64,000 nt of DNA from Ypsolopha sequella (Eukaryota > Arthropoda > Insecta > Lepidoptera > Ypsolophidae): NCBI GenBank assembly GCA_934047225.1, contig OW203984.1:11123201-11187200 (forward strand), written 5' to 3'. The position numbers and the translations under genes were made by a program. Positions within the stretch are counted from its first letter, which is position 1; the number at the start of each line of letters is the position of its first letter. Positions 32,464 through 44,730 of this stretch are shown piece by piece. The notes below the pieces were generated by a model, which was not told where the DNA came from, did not search any database, and saw only the letters and a list, made by a program, of their open reading frames with translations.

Positions 32464-32864
32464 AGAACCCGCTCCGTATTTTTCGTCCGTTTGATGCGAA
32501 GTATTTTTTGAATATTTTTCTCATCTTTACCGCGATGTTTTTGTAAAAACCAGGGACATCTCGTACAAAATTTCATATTGGCCGTCTAAATGAAGTCCTA
32601 AAATTTATTTGATTGAATTGTTTCTCCTTTGCGAATTATTTTGGTACTTAGACATTATGAAGAACTATTCGGAACGGGCTCGTAAGTACCAAAATAATTT
32701 GCAAAAGAGAAACAATTCAATCAAATAATTTTACTTATTCATTTAAACGGCCAATATGAAGTGGTGTATGTCCTTCGTTTTTCCAAAAACATCGCGATAA
32801 AGGCCAGAAAAATGTTTAACAAAATGCTTTGCAACAAAACTGTCGTCGTCGCGGACCGGGTTCT
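32464..32864. mobile_element. Foldback element with arms of about 180 bp
   Basis: The left arm starts AGAACCCGCTCCG and runs through CGCGATGTTTTTG, CATATTGGCCGT and TTTGATTGAATTGTTTCTCC. The right arm repeats these in reverse (GAGAAACAATTCAATCAAAT, ACGGCCAATATG, CAAAAACATCGCG, CGGACCGGGTTCT). The loop is about 30 bp. Non-coding and single copy here. Confidence 0.8.
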
Positions 32865-33108
32865 TAATGAAAAAAGGTAATAATCAATTAATCAGAACTC
32901 AAATTATCCTTCGTTAAAAAAGTCGTTGCGGAAGTGATGTACAAGTTCTAAACAGGCCCCCCTATACGAGATGCGAACAAAAAAGTATCCACTTCAAAAC
33001 CATAATTATCTAAACTATGTATGTGTTTTTTCATACATCATATCATAACAAATTAAGTTTGAAAATTAAACAAACGGGTATAATAATATTGTAATTATGT
33101 ATCAGAAG

Positions 33109-33414
33109 CTTCGACCAAAATAAAATGAATGGACGGGCCTTGTCTTTACAATTTGCTCACTCATAACGAGTCTAAGCAATTGGATATATACTTCAATACC
33201 TAATTTTTATTTTTATGTTTATTTTGCTTTTTGCACTTTGTAAATGCACAAGAAGGTATTTTTTCGTCAGTTATTTGGATGGCATGTAATAATAAGCGTA
33301 CGTGTCACTCTTCTAACAGACAGAGACAGAGATGAAGTGAGAGCCGGCGCTCACTTTACAGACTTCAAAAATCTGTACGCTATGGCCCGTCCATTTATTT
33401 TATTTTGGTCGAAG
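33109..33414. mobile_element. hAT-like MITE with an 8-bp target duplication
   Basis: Inverted ends of 29 bp start CTTCGACCAAAATAAAATGA and finish with the exact complement TCATTTTATTTTGGTCGAAG-type sequence (one base differs). ATCAGAAG lies immediately outside both ends (33101-33108, 33415-33422). An 8-bp duplication fits hAT or Merlin elements. No transposase is encoded. Confidence 0.85.
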
Positions 33415-33422
33415 ATCAGAAG

Positions 33423-34094
33423 GATAGACAATTTAAACTATCCAGTATCCACTGATCGATTAACCAGCCTCTACAACCGACTGGTTGTTAATCTGGTTAT
33501 GCCCCTCAAACACTGCTGTAACAAACACTGTAACAAAGTTTGACAGCGGGAGTAGCGTTGGTAAATGAACTTCATTGATGACACAATAATTGAGTACCAA
33601 GTTCAGATTCTATCGGACACTGAACTATTTATAACAAAGACTCGAACTATGACGGCTAGTGCACAGTTGAACATTTTCTTTGGGTTTGATTTCTAATAGT
33701 GAATATTGTTTCTTTATAATCAGGGGTTGACGTCGAATTCACTACGAAATTTTAATGTTGATATGCTTTTTAACACAGGAAATTCCGGGATTGATAAAAA
33801 TATCTTCTTAATCTTTTCTTACCTATGTTGAGCACAAAACTAAGTAGTGTAAAACGCCCAGTTCCTGGCCTTCCTTCAATATATGAAACTTTCAAATAGG
33901 TACATTTACTCTTTTTTTTTTATATAAAAATTAATAATTTCTTAATATGTGTATCTAAAACTACTACGTCATACTTTCAATTTCAAATTCCGCGATTCTG
34001 GAATTTCTTATAGGCACATCCATACCCATGCTATGATCTACGTACTATCCTATTATAACCGAATAAGGGCAAGTGATCAGTCAGTCAGCTAATG
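33423..34094. other. Non-coding, nothing recognised
   Basis: No supported gene or shared repeat. Confidence 0.35.
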
Positions 34095-34645
34095 TGCTTC
34101 CAAGGTGGGTCTTACCGCTCAGCTGCCATATAAATGCTTTAGGTGTTTGTGACGTCTTGATCCTGATGCCTTTGATCTCAATGAAACTTTGCAAGCATAA
34201 TCTTTACATATGTTTCCCTCCCCCCCACACCGCACTCCCATCCACATCCCATCTCTCATCAAGAGGTGCAAGATGGCGAGATATTAAAAAAGCGCCAAAT
34301 TTGTGAAATGGTTTCAGGTAAAAACTGTTTTCCTTGAAACAGTGACTGTTTATTTATAGAAAAGTGTATAAACTTAGTCTTCTTTACATGAACGACGTCT
34401 GTATTTCTCTCTTTTTTATTTCCAGTATAGATACAAATTATACGAATTGCTAAACTTTACGCAAAATGAGGCAATATTCACGATAGCTATTATGATGGTG
34501 TTTTATCAAATTTTGCTTTTTGAGCTGTAAAAAGACGTAGTTAAATGTCGCTAGATAATACTTATAAAAAAAATACGAAGAAAATAAGCTGTTCACTTCA
34601 CATTCAGTTTTTACCTTTTGTATGAATCTTAAGAAAAATCCAGGC
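34095..34645 (+). repeat. Family C repeat, copy 1
   Basis: Shared blocks: CCATATAAATGCTTTAGGTG, GTGCAAGATGGCGAGATATT, GTGAAATGGTTTCAGGTAAA, TTATTTCCAGTATAGAT and TTTTATCAAATTTTGCTTTT. It aligns with 43411-43937 (inverted) and 47113-47790. The ends are not clearly inverted repeats, so the class is unknown. Confidence 0.75.
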
Positions 34646-35136
34646 GTACAGAGGTTTCTTAACAGCTGTCTACATCATTCATAACTCACAAACCGTGCTG
34701 ATTTAAGTATAAATAGGTTATGGCAAAACACATTAAACAAAACCATAGTGATTATATTGATATACTGATCATACTGAAAAGCTGTCCCAAAGAAGCATAA
34801 ACATGCAGAATATTTCGAGAAGACGTAAAAATACTATGTCGTCACTTGCGATGTAGGTTTAATTTGTTTTCAGATTTGTTAAAAGTTGGCCAGTTTGTCT
34901 GTGGTAATTTAAAAAAAAGAAACAACTCTAACCAACGAATAGCAATTCCCAATTCAAACTGAAGTACAAAACATGGGTACATCTTCGTAGACGTTTCACA
35001 AAGAACTTGCTAGATACAAACAATCAATCTTCCAAGAGATATTGGATGAACATCACTTGTGGAGCTTTACCAGACAACTGACGAATGACACAGCTGGGCT
35101 CGCAAGTTCCTCATTTTATACCTCTATTATTTATAC
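34646..35136. other. Non-coding, nothing recognised
   Basis: No gene or shared repeat seen. Confidence 0.35.
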
Positions 35137-35390
35137 AACGTGTAACAGAAAGGTGTAACCATATTTGAAGAGCTTATTCAGTCCCTGTTATAGAACAACT
35201 TTTACTATGAAGCCAACTCTGAAATCTCGAAAAAAATCTGCCCTTCCAAAAATTTCGGCCTAGCGGCATTGCATTTTTCTATGAAACATTTTTTTTTTTT
35301 TTTCGAGATACAGGTTTTGTTCCGTAGTAAAAGTTGTTATATACCATTAACTAAATAAGCTCTTCAAATATGGTTACACCTTTCACGTTG
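35137..35390. mobile_element. Palindromic MITE related to 9951-10164
   Basis: Left arm CAACGTGTAACAGAAAGGTG then TAACCATATTTGAAGAGCTT. The right arm mirrors it (AAGCTCTTCAAATATGGTTA, CACCTTTCACGTTG). The inner core AACAACTTTTACTATGAAGC matches the palindrome at 9951. Confidence 0.75.
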
Positions 35391-35462
35391 CATAATAAAT
35401 AGCTCATAGCGCTAGGAGAATCTCAGACCATCGTTGCTGTGTGTGTATTATTTCTGACGTCA

Positions 35463-35895
35463 TTACAGATAGGGTATCCGGATAAATGTTCGGACAGGTA
35501 TTAACAAGCACCTGTTCACCACAGGTGGCACCGATAGCCCTCTATGCAGAGGATGCCTTCTAGAGGATGAGACAGTGGAACGTGTGCTCTGCAACCGAAG
35601 ATATAAGACGAAAAGCAGGGATTGCGACGAGCTCCACCTTCCCCTCACTGGACCAGTTTTTGTGTCAGCATGCTGAAGCTGTTCGGCTCTTCTTTAAGGA
35701 GCTGTCCTGGCTGGGCTGACTGACCGGGGGGAAGTGCACAACATTCACAATTGCGGAGAAACAGTGCAGGACTCATCGCCGACGCTACGAATTTAGAGTT
35801 TAGAATTTATGTCCGGACTTTCGCCCATCCCTCTGGACTACGTATAGATCTTCCGGTTTAGCTCAGTTTATATATTTGTATAGTTCATGCTTTTA
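35463..35895 (+). pseudogene. LINE ORF2 C-terminal fragment with 3' UTR
   Basis: The + strand frame near 35483-35650 reads RINVRTGINKHLFTTGG, then TDSPLCRGCLLEDETVER and VLCNRR. This matches the Cys-rich NKHL..CRGC..ETVEHVLC tail of R1/Jockey-type LINE reverse transcriptases. The catalytic region is absent, so this is a 5'-truncated copy. The 3' end near GATCTTCCGGTTTAGCTCAG shares a phrase with the insertion inside 6452-7028. Confidence 0.65.
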
Positions 35896-36111
35896 CTTTA
35901 TTTAGGATATGTCTTTTTGGTAAACTGTTCTAATTTCCACTTGTTAAATATGTAAATGTCGAAACTTTTTAACCTATTTTTATGTTAATTTTTGGTCAAT
36001 AAAGTTGTTATTTTAATTGATCCGGATGGAAAGATTAGGATGGATTTAGACAAGGATGGAAAGAAATTGAATATATGTTTAGTTCTTGCATTATAAAAAA
36101 AACAAGTGTTA

Positions 36112-36232
36112 CGAGCGGTTTTGCGAAAAACCTTCCTTTTTCTAATTAATCGAAACAGAACCCTTAAATTCAAAATGTTTCGATTAATTAGAAAAAGGCA
36201 GGTTTTTCACAATCCGGCTGCAAAACCGCTCT
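36112..36232. mobile_element. Palindromic MITE-like repeat, about 120 bp
   Basis: GAGCGGTTTTGCGAAAAACC and TTTTTCTAATTAATCGAAAC on the left pair with GTTTCGATTAATTAGAAAAA and GGCTGCAAAACCGCTC on the right. Single copy in the window. Confidence 0.7.
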
Positions 36233-36714
36233 TAAATCAGTCTTCAATCTTTATTAAATTAGATAGGTAATACGTAGTCCCATCTTAACTTAAAACAATC
36301 AATTTCCAGGTAAAACTGCTATCCTGCTGCTGCGCGTTTGTTTAATTATATTCTTCAAGTGAATACGTACGGACTTTTTTTGAAATGTGAGGCCTTTTGT
36401 CAGGAAATCTCAAATTTCGATATGTTAACCCTAATTACAGACGACTTAATCTACGAAAATAAATCTTGGATGGAATTCGGATAGTTGCCTAGACGGATCC
36501 CGAGTACAGAATAATCCTCCTCCCATCCCCACCAAAGAGACCTAAAATTCAACGTCTGTGCAATAACAGTTTTTTTTTTATATTTGTAGCGCTTTGCGTC
36601 CCTGACGTAACCATACAAGTATCAGTCTTGTCGAATAATTTTTATGTCCATGCCATGACACATTACCCCGTAATTAATGCAAAATTTTGCTGAATTATTT
36701 CAAGAAGTAAATTA
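36233..36714. other. Non-coding, nothing recognised
   Basis: No gene or shared repeat seen. Confidence 0.35.
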
Positions 36715-36887
36715 GTATAACATTTTTGGAACCTTTTTCTAGATTCCTGCTGAACAAAAACACGATTAAAAACTTTCGCTCTATAGAAATAGTTATTAAA
36801 ATGAGGTCTTCAAACACACTATTTCTTCTCGTTTGACGAATAGGAATCGTGCGAAGAACTCAAACATATTTTGTATTTCAGATTTTG
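36715..36887 (+). mobile_element. Family B internal fragment
   Basis: It matches the middle of the family (TTGGAACCTTTTTCTAGATT, CTATAGAAATAGTTATTAAA, ATGAGGTCTTCAAACACACT, CTCAAACATATTTTGTA). Both ends are missing. Confidence 0.6.
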
Positions 36888-37647
36888 GTTGAATGAAACA
36901 GTGACCGTCGGTCGACGAATTCACATAACAACTTCAACCAAGCGAGTGAGTCTTGTCCGCTATAAAACATTTAAAACCCGTCTTTTCCGGTGGTTCACCT
37001 GCGTAGTATTCACTATTTATTATTATTATGTACACAACTTTCTTCAAGTATTCATTTCTACAAGGTATTAAAGATGCATATTTGTTCAGATTGAGCACCT
37101 CATTTTGCATCAATCAGCACTGAACTCTATGACATTTCCTTTAAGTTTAAAATAGCGCGCTCTCAGCCGTGGCTGGCTGTTACGACCACCAAGAAACACG
37201 CGCTCACGAAAAAATTTGTTTTTATTTAGTAACTTGGATTCTAGATATTAAAATATATGATATTAAAATATTCTAAGACGGGATCATTTGTTCGCTGATT
37301 TTGAAAACAAAATTCAAGGCTGTATTTTGACACTCGAAAAACATAAAATGTAGAGATAACTTCATAATTCTTTTCTATCGAGCGTTTATTTGCGTTTTCT
37401 CCAAGATGAACCTTTCAGATACATAGTCTACTTACTATCTATATTATTTGAACCGATTGACCAAGTTAACACGTGAAATGGTCATGTAAGGTTGAGTATT
37501 TTACGTTATATGAACTTGGTCTGAAATAAAATTATATTATTATGTTATTATTATACGGACCCTTACTTGATTATCACATACAAGTTTTTCAAAAAAGTTT
37601 TTAATCAAAAAACCAACCTTCTAAAGGGACGTATAGTATGTTATCGT
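36888..37647. other. Non-coding, nothing recognised
   Basis: No gene or shared repeat seen. Confidence 0.35.
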
Positions 37648-37802
37648 AGCCGATTCTGGAGGCTTTAATTTTAGTTTTAGTGCTGTCAAAACTTGAAGTT
37701 TTCCAAAGTAATTTAGCTTCTATTCCTAACACTTTAGGACTACTCAGTATTTAAAATTTTGTTTTGACAGCACTTAAACTAAAATTAAAGTCTTCAGAAT
37801 CG
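37648..37802. mobile_element. MITE family E, copy 2
   Basis: It begins AGCCGATTCTGGAGGCTTTA and ends with the complement GTCTTCAGAATCG. The inner TAGTGCTGTCAAAAC and GTTTTGACAGCACTT blocks are inverted. The centre is in the opposite orientation to that of 14875-15034. Confidence 0.75.
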
Positions 37803-39311
37803 TTTTAATTATGTAACTACATAATTCTGATGAATCTAATTATTATTTTTGAATTTTTGTAAACCGATCACAAATTTTCTTATAAAACATAAATTAAAAA
37901 AGAATAAACCCGTTTCATTCACTCCAAAAGGGAAATGAAATCATCTCATTTCATCATAATCATAATTTGGTTTTTAAGTACTGAAGACATTGCTTACTTA
38001 TGTTACGCATAGGAAAAATGAAAAATTTTCTCCGTCATTTCCTGTTATTTTCATCGTTAAAAATAATAAGCCGTCTTGGCTCTACTTAGCTCGGTAGCTT
38101 TTTATAAGTTTATTTTTCAAATTGAACTTTTAAGAGGATTTTGAAAGTAGCAAGGGACGTAGCTCCGTATATAAAAAGAAATCTATTTATAGGATAGTCA
38201 AGCAATAATAAAGTCTTCCAAGTACCTGCTCTATTTTATTTAAGGCTTGAATAAGCGTGGATTTGGTAAAATTGCGTATATTTAGCTCGATTTGTAGGCC
38301 AAACTGGCTACTAGAAAATTCTGGGAAATATATATACTTAATCATTTTTTTATGACGAATTAAGCCATTATAGATTTTGGAAATTTTATATCTTTACTTA
38401 AATAAATATATATCTGTAGGTACCTAATTCTGTACATTCAATTCGCTCGGACACGGAATATGCGTTTGAAATGAATCTTTCACACAATAAAAGATCTCAT
38501 TATTATCTACAAAAAAGCCTTACTACTTTATTTCTGTATGTCCTAATGGAGCCACGATTTCAAAATAACTGAAGTTTTGCTTGCGCGGCATCTGATTAGA
38601 GCTGGATAGAGAGTTAAAAAACAAACGCGTTAGAGCGGGACCGAATTCTAGCATAGTGCAGCCCCTTAAGGCGCATCGAGCGTAAGGTCTTTGTACAAAC
38701 TGAGGACAAAATGCATTAAAAATTGTAGACGGTCACTGTCAGGACAGTGGAGAAGTAGCAACCTAGGCCCACTTGCAGCATGTTCTTAAACTAAGAGAAA
38801 GTCATCAGAGTTTTACCCCACTCTCACCTCGAGTTAAAATTGGGTCAGCGAATAAGAAATGTTACCAGTTTGACATAAATTGTGTTGTTTCAAATAAAAA
38901 TACTCATAGTAGTAATCATAACTGCTTTACACATCATTATAACATCTAAAGTTTAAGCAACATTGTAATTATTTTTAAGCCGAATTAATCTTAAGGCCCC
39001 AGACTCTCTTTGCAACATTTCGCTTTCATCTTACCTGAGGCTTTAGAAGTGGCGCTCCCCCCGCTGCATTAAGATGTTAGAGACCGCACCTGAATGTTGC
39101 TCTACTTCGTTAAATGAGTGTTACTTTGTTACTTAAAATTTGACATGTGAAGATTTCTAATTATTCAAGTAACGGTAATTTACAAAGTTTGGTTTGTTTA
39201 TCGAAACAAACAAAATGAATTTGCAAAAGCAAAATAAACAAAAGTAAATGTGATTAGTATTTAGACACAATACATTTTATAGGTCATGCAATTATTTGCA
39301 GATTTTTACCG
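37803..39311. other. Non-coding; one diverged repeat
   Basis: 38563-38665 is a diverged inverse match to 16021-16125 and ends at CCCCTTAAGGCGC, echoing the TTAA junction at 16014. Nothing else recognised. Confidence 0.4.
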
Positions 39312-39490
39312 AAGGGGTGTCAAGAGGTGTTCCGAGTGTGAACTGTGAGATGCAAGTCATAAGTCCACCCATACGTGTACCTATAAGTACACCCGCGTTT
39401 CTCTGACGATTATTACGTCTCAACGTGATGAGCCCTATCGCTCTAAGGAAACCTGCATGCCCTAAAAAGCGTGTAGTTGTGCCCGAAAAT
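39312..39490 (-). repeat. SINE family M fragment, rearranged
   Basis: GTGTTCCGAGTGTGAACTGT and GATTATTACGTCTCAACGTG match the other copies. They are followed by AACCTGCATGCCCTAAAAAG in the opposite orientation to the rest, so an internal inversion or a second insertion is present. Confidence 0.6.
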
Positions 39491-40225
39491 TTCTTTATTT
39501 ATCAAGATTTTCATTTAACTAATGCCTGACATAAAAATACCTTTATAAAATTTGGAAATGTAGAAAATTAATAATCAAATGGTAACAATGAAAACATTTA
39601 AAATTATGTATTCCTAATACTCACACACATATTACAATCAGTTCTTTAAGTAATATAATATCAAAAATAGAAACTCTTACGGTAATTAAGTGTCTGTCAG
39701 TTTATGTGTCCATGATTATGGCTAAGGTGCAATAAAAAAGGTAAAAAATTTCGTTTTAGAAATGTGATGTTTTAATGATAAGAACCGCAGCTGCGTACGT
39801 TCTTTTGTTTTGATGCATTATTGTCTAGCACGTTGTTATCTCGACTGTCGGTTTTGGTGACTTCGATAGCTTTTTAAGATATTTTAAATAAAAGTAAGTA
39901 AAGTAATAAAAAGGATGTAGCTTCGGCTTTAGTTATTCCAAATAGTGGCGACAGCGGTGCTGGTATAAAATTTGTGTCACGCCATCCCCGTGGGTTTTTT
40001 AGACCACAACTTCTAAAATACGGCTTTACGGGTTTTAGAATTAACACACATTAACATAACTTAATCTAAGCGAATTAGGGCATGTAATTATTCGCAGATT
40101 TTTACTATCCGGATAACGGATAATGTATTATCCGGATAACCGGAAACTTATGGTAAAAATTAAGGGTAGTAATAAAAGCTCCGAAAACTAAATTAAAACC
40201 GACCAAAAAAACGGCCTACCGCAAA
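39491..40225. other. Non-coding, nothing recognised
   Basis: AT-rich. A local TTATCCGGATAACGGATAAT self-complementary cluster lies at 40106-40145. Confidence 0.35.
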
Positions 40226-40229
40226 CATC

Positions 40230-40960
40230 TTGAAAAAAAAAACGGCCAAGTGCGAGTCAGACTCTAGTCAGAACCTAGGGTTCCGTATTGTGGATGATAA
40301 ATTTAGTTTTATCATTTTTTTTCGTGAATTTCTCAACCGCTTAATTTTTTCTGTAATTCTTACATAAACGCATATTACCATGTTTTTTTCATATTTTTCG
40401 TTCCACCAGTTTTGGAGATAAGAGGGGGGACATACATTTTTTTATAGATTTTCAAGGATTTCTCGAAATAGATGCAATTAAATATAGCCAAACTATATAT
40501 TATTACAATAAGCTTTTTAATACCTACAATGTGATACCCATATTGTATTTTTATATATATATATTTTTTTTTATATTTTTAAATCACTATAGTTTTCCCG
40601 GTTATTGGTCAGTTATGATCTATAATGGGCATTTTTTTTATATTTTTCGGTCTACCAGTTTCGGACATACACATTATTGTGGTCTTTTAAAGATTTCACA
40701 AAACCAGTGCCAGTAAATATAGTAAAAGTATATATTTTTACAATCACCTTTTTAGTGTCTACAGTTTGATATCCATATTGTATTTTTAGGATATTTTTTA
40801 ATTTTCTCACTTTTGTTTTAAAATATTTTAAAAAATTTCAAATTTTTCATATTTTTTTTACAATGTAATATGTAGCAAAAATTAATGCTATTTTTGTGCC
40901 AAATTTCATGTCTTTATCTTTATGGTGCTAAAGTTATGATGCTGTGAAATACGGACGGAC
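40230..40960 (+). repeat. Diverged relative of the GGGTTCCGTAC repeat
   Basis: GGCCAAGTGCGAGTCAGACT and AGGGTTCCGTATTGTGG match the left part of 1255-1555. AATACGGACGGACGTAGA near 40946 resembles the GACGGACAG tail. The long T-rich middle has no counterpart in the first copy. Confidence 0.5.
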
Positions 40961-42142
40961 GTAGATTAGACTTTATTTTATCGAAACAGGGGTTTCTTAA
41001 AATATTCAAAAAATATTTTATCCATAGTTGTTTACTTATTAAATGATAAGTGCAATATTCAAGTAGAGCAACTTTCATGATACAGTTCGCCTCTCCATAA
41101 GAATCTACGCGAGGGAAAGGGAGCAACCGTGCGAGCGGGAGGTAAAATAACGTCGAGCTACACAACACACGTCTGAACGCTGCGATGTCCCAGCGAAACT
41201 GAGGGAAATATCGACGCGTTTTGTGTTTTAAACTCTCGATAAGTTTCGATTTGATAAATGTTCTTAAAATAATTTTTTAAATACCGTTTTTTGTTATTTC
41301 ACTTATTAATAGTTCTATTCTACGTGTTTTAAATTTGACTATGCTAAACGATAGTTTTCTAGTAGAAAAAAAATATTTTATCAGTGGTTGAATTCATAAA
41401 ATCACAACTACTTAAAGCACTCGAAATAAGAAAACTAAAGTATTATCCAAAAAAGCACCCAGGTAAGATTATTGTTGAAGATATGGGAATAAATGTTACC
41501 TGAATAAATTTCTTGTTTTTGTCATAATTTTTACGTGACGTGTGCATGAATGAGACTCTCAACGCGTAGAACATAAATAAAGGTATGTTTAAAGCCTAAA
41601 AAATCTATTAAAAGTAGCATTGAAGTAAATGAAAAAATGTGTTTTGGAATCTTCAAATTCCACACTATAAATTAACGTAAAATGTATATTATTTAATGCT
41701 TTCTTACTAACTAAAATAAAATCTTACTTTTCTGATAATTCTGCAAGAATACTGATTTTTAGGGGACTGGAGCCTTAAGATGTATGGCTTTTAAAATAAA
41801 AAACATTTTAAAAAATTACATGATAGATACTATATCTCATTGGTTGCCACGTGGCATCTTTGTATGAATTAGTATACATGAAAGGAGCCAAGTAGCATAA
41901 GCTGAATATACAGATCTTTGATAGACAGGCAGTTGCGTAGTTTATTTTTCATTCCGTAGGTTTTGCGGAAGTCCCTTTACTCTCCCATTTTCTGAGCGAG
42001 TGCTATTCGTCCTAGGTGCCATTAATGCTTACCACCAGGTGAGGTAGTGACAAAACGAAAACCCATTGTACACAAAAAAAATTTAAGTTTAAGGTTCGTT
42101 CATTTTATTTTATTCACCAGTTTGTTATGATATTTATGTCGA
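40961..42142. other. Non-coding, nothing recognised
   Basis: No gene or shared repeat seen. Confidence 0.35.
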
Positions 42143-42261
42143 AGGTAAATTGTCAAATCCGTGAAATTGTAATTTCACTTGGTTAGGTTAGGTTAGTATA
42201 CAAAAACCTAGCAAAAATATGCCCTGAATTTGTAATTTCACGGCTTTGACAATTTACCTGC
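42143..42261. mobile_element. Palindromic MITE-like repeat, about 119 bp
   Basis: AGGTAAATTGTCAAATCCGT and GAAATTGTAATTTCAC on the left are mirrored by TTTGTAATTTCACGGCTTTG and ACAATTTACCT on the right. The loop holds GGTTAGGTTAGGTTAG. Confidence 0.7.
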
Positions 42262-42280
42262 AACATCTATATGATAATAA

Positions 42281-42400
42281 AGCCGATTCTGAAGGCTTTA
42301 ATTTTAGTTTTAGTGCTGTCATAACAAAATTTCGTTTATTGCAAAATAGTCCTTAAATGCTGGGAATAGAAGCTAAATTACTTTGGAATAAATTTAGTTT
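42281..42400 (+). mobile_element. MITE family E, copy 3, truncated
   Basis: It begins AGCCGATTCTGAAGGCTTTA and follows copy 1 through TTGCAAAATAGTCCTTAAAT, but breaks off near 42400 before the right inverted end. Confidence 0.7.
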
Positions 42401-42875
42401 TGCTACAAAAGCTACTCAAAACATTGAAGGAATTATTACAAACATGACAAACATAAACTTACAACTTAAAAATATTAACAAATAGAAATAACTACTATAA
42501 TAAAAATTAGCTTACAAATAAAAAAACCTGTTTAATAAAATAAATAATTAAAAATTGTAGGTGTTAAAAGTTGATTTTAACATTTTTGAACACGAGCCAA
42601 ATATCCCTCGATTATAAGTTACAGTTCGCGCGTGAACTCTGAGAAATCTTTAGGAAGTTACTGTTGTTTTTAATTTATTATAAGTATATTTCTGGAGTCC
42701 TCGACCTTGTCCTCAACCCACCCGGAGAGGGCGGCAAATGAAACGACGACGGTCGAGCAAATTATAAACAACAATTAAATAAGCCGCCATTTCTCACAAT
42801 ATTGCTGTGCCCAACAGGGTGCATAATAATGATCCAAAATTCCTTTGTAACATCTATAATGTACTGTATGCTTGC

Positions 42876-43270
42876 AATAATAGTAGTTTATGCTACAAGG
42901 GCGAAAAGGAATAAATAACAAGGACGATTTAAAACACGAGCGTAGCGAGTGTTTTAAACTTAACCGAGTAAATTATTGCTCGTACGCCCGTGTATCATAC
43001 TACGTTTTTCGATGCATGGTGTGAGGAAATAAAACAAATATAATCTTGTGAACTTTAAATTATGATTGGCTCAAAAAGACTGTATCCAGAGCCGTTACAC
43101 AGTGGAAAAAAAGTATTACATTTATGGTACACAGGAAAAGCTGCAGGTTAGCAAACCATTGTAAATAAATTAAAAAAATAATAATAATAAAGCCCTAGGG
43201 CAAAATAATCGACTTTCTGTTCGGTTTTGATGCATAAAAAGTGGGCCTTTACGAGCACTTGCAATGAAAA
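42876..43270 (+). repeat. Family F repeat, copy 2
   Basis: It aligns end to end with 28921-29318 in the same orientation with few differences (AATAGTAGTTTATGCTACAA through GGGCCTTTACGAGCAC). Confidence 0.8.
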
Positions 43271-43410
43271 AATATTGAGTTTTGATTATTCCTAAAGATT
43301 ACTCGAAGTTCGGACGCGGTTTTATTATAATGTCAATTCATCAAATAGACAGCGAACTTTTGTTTTTCCCGGCTTTTAAAGGGTAGTTTATGTTAAAAGG
43401 CCCCTTTATT

Positions 43411-43937
43411 CCTGGATTTTTCTTAAGATTCACACAAAAGGTAAAAACTAATTGAGATATCAACAGCTTATTTTTTAATTTTTTTTATTTCATAAATATT
43501 GTCTAACGACATGTAACTACATCTCTATACAGCTCAAAAAGCAAAATTTTATGAAACACCATCATATTCAGCTGGCAGGATATCGTTTTTACGCGAAGTT
43601 TAGCAAGATGTATAATTTTTATTTTTTCATTTTTTATCTATACTGGAAATAAAAAAAAAGAGAAATACAGATGTCTTTCATGTGAAGATGACTAAGTTTA
43701 TACACTTTTCTATAAATAAACAGTTACCGTTTCATGGAAAACAATTTTACCTAAACCATTTCACAAATTCGGTGTCGTTTGAATATCTCGCCATCTCACA
43801 CCTCTTGACGAGAGATATAGTGCAGTGTGGGGGGGGAGGGAAACATACATAAAGATGCGTGCATAGTTTAATTGAGATGAAAGCCGTCAGGACGTCACAA
43901 ATTTATATTGCAGCCGAGCGGAAAGCGGCCACTTAAC
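43411..43937 (-). repeat. Family C repeat, copy 2 (inverted)
   Basis: Reverse match to 34095-34645: AAAAGCAAAATTTTATGAAA, TGGAAATAAAAAAAAAGAGA, AATATCTCGCCATCTCACAC and CTTATCATACTG near the far end. Confidence 0.75.
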
Positions 43938-44730
43938 TCACTTATCATACTGTTTCAGTAACACGATTTTACTATCAGTTGGTAATTTTTAAATTTTCAG
44001 CTTCCACCGATATCCCTGAAACAATATTTTTCACCAAAAGGTCGTCCACAGTAATCAATTTCCGACCGCCAGAACAGCCGCAGGATGTTTTCGAATACAT
44101 TTATTTATGGTTGTCATATTTCACTCAGATAGCGAGACAATGACCTGAAAACATCTGAAATCGCGTCATCAACAGCTGCCTTTAAAAGAGGATGTATTAT
44201 ATCATTAAATTGTAGCTTTTTACGAGTGGTGATTATTTATTTATACATCGCACAAATCACCAAGTGAAAAAGTGGTTGGGGGTGGAGAAGGATGCAATAA
44301 AATGGGGTTGGTCGAAGAGCTGCCTTGCTTTGATACCAATGAGAACATTAATGCAAACCAGCCCCACTAATCCTTCTTAACCCTTAACACTTAGAACGAA
44401 GTGGTATAATAATTTATTATATATTATAATAATATTATATATTAAAATTATAATAATTACAAGGTCGATATCCCATACAGTTTTGCTCTAATACTAAAAC
44501 TTATTTACATGAACATACCTCGATATCGTGCGGGGTAACTAAAAGCACTCAATGCAATTTTTACGAATTTCTAAACGGAGCGAACGAACCTTCCTTGTAG
44601 ATAAGCATACCACTTCACACTACATGTACAACACTATCCCTTGATAGTCAGTAGTACCTACATAGACCTTCATTTTTTATGGATAAAATGTATATCATAA
44701 AAAACAACAAATGTATGCATTATGTTCACT
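43938..44730. other. Non-coding, nothing recognised
   Basis: It holds an AT-only stretch at 44408-44460 (TTATTATATATTATAATAAT). No gene. Confidence 0.35.
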
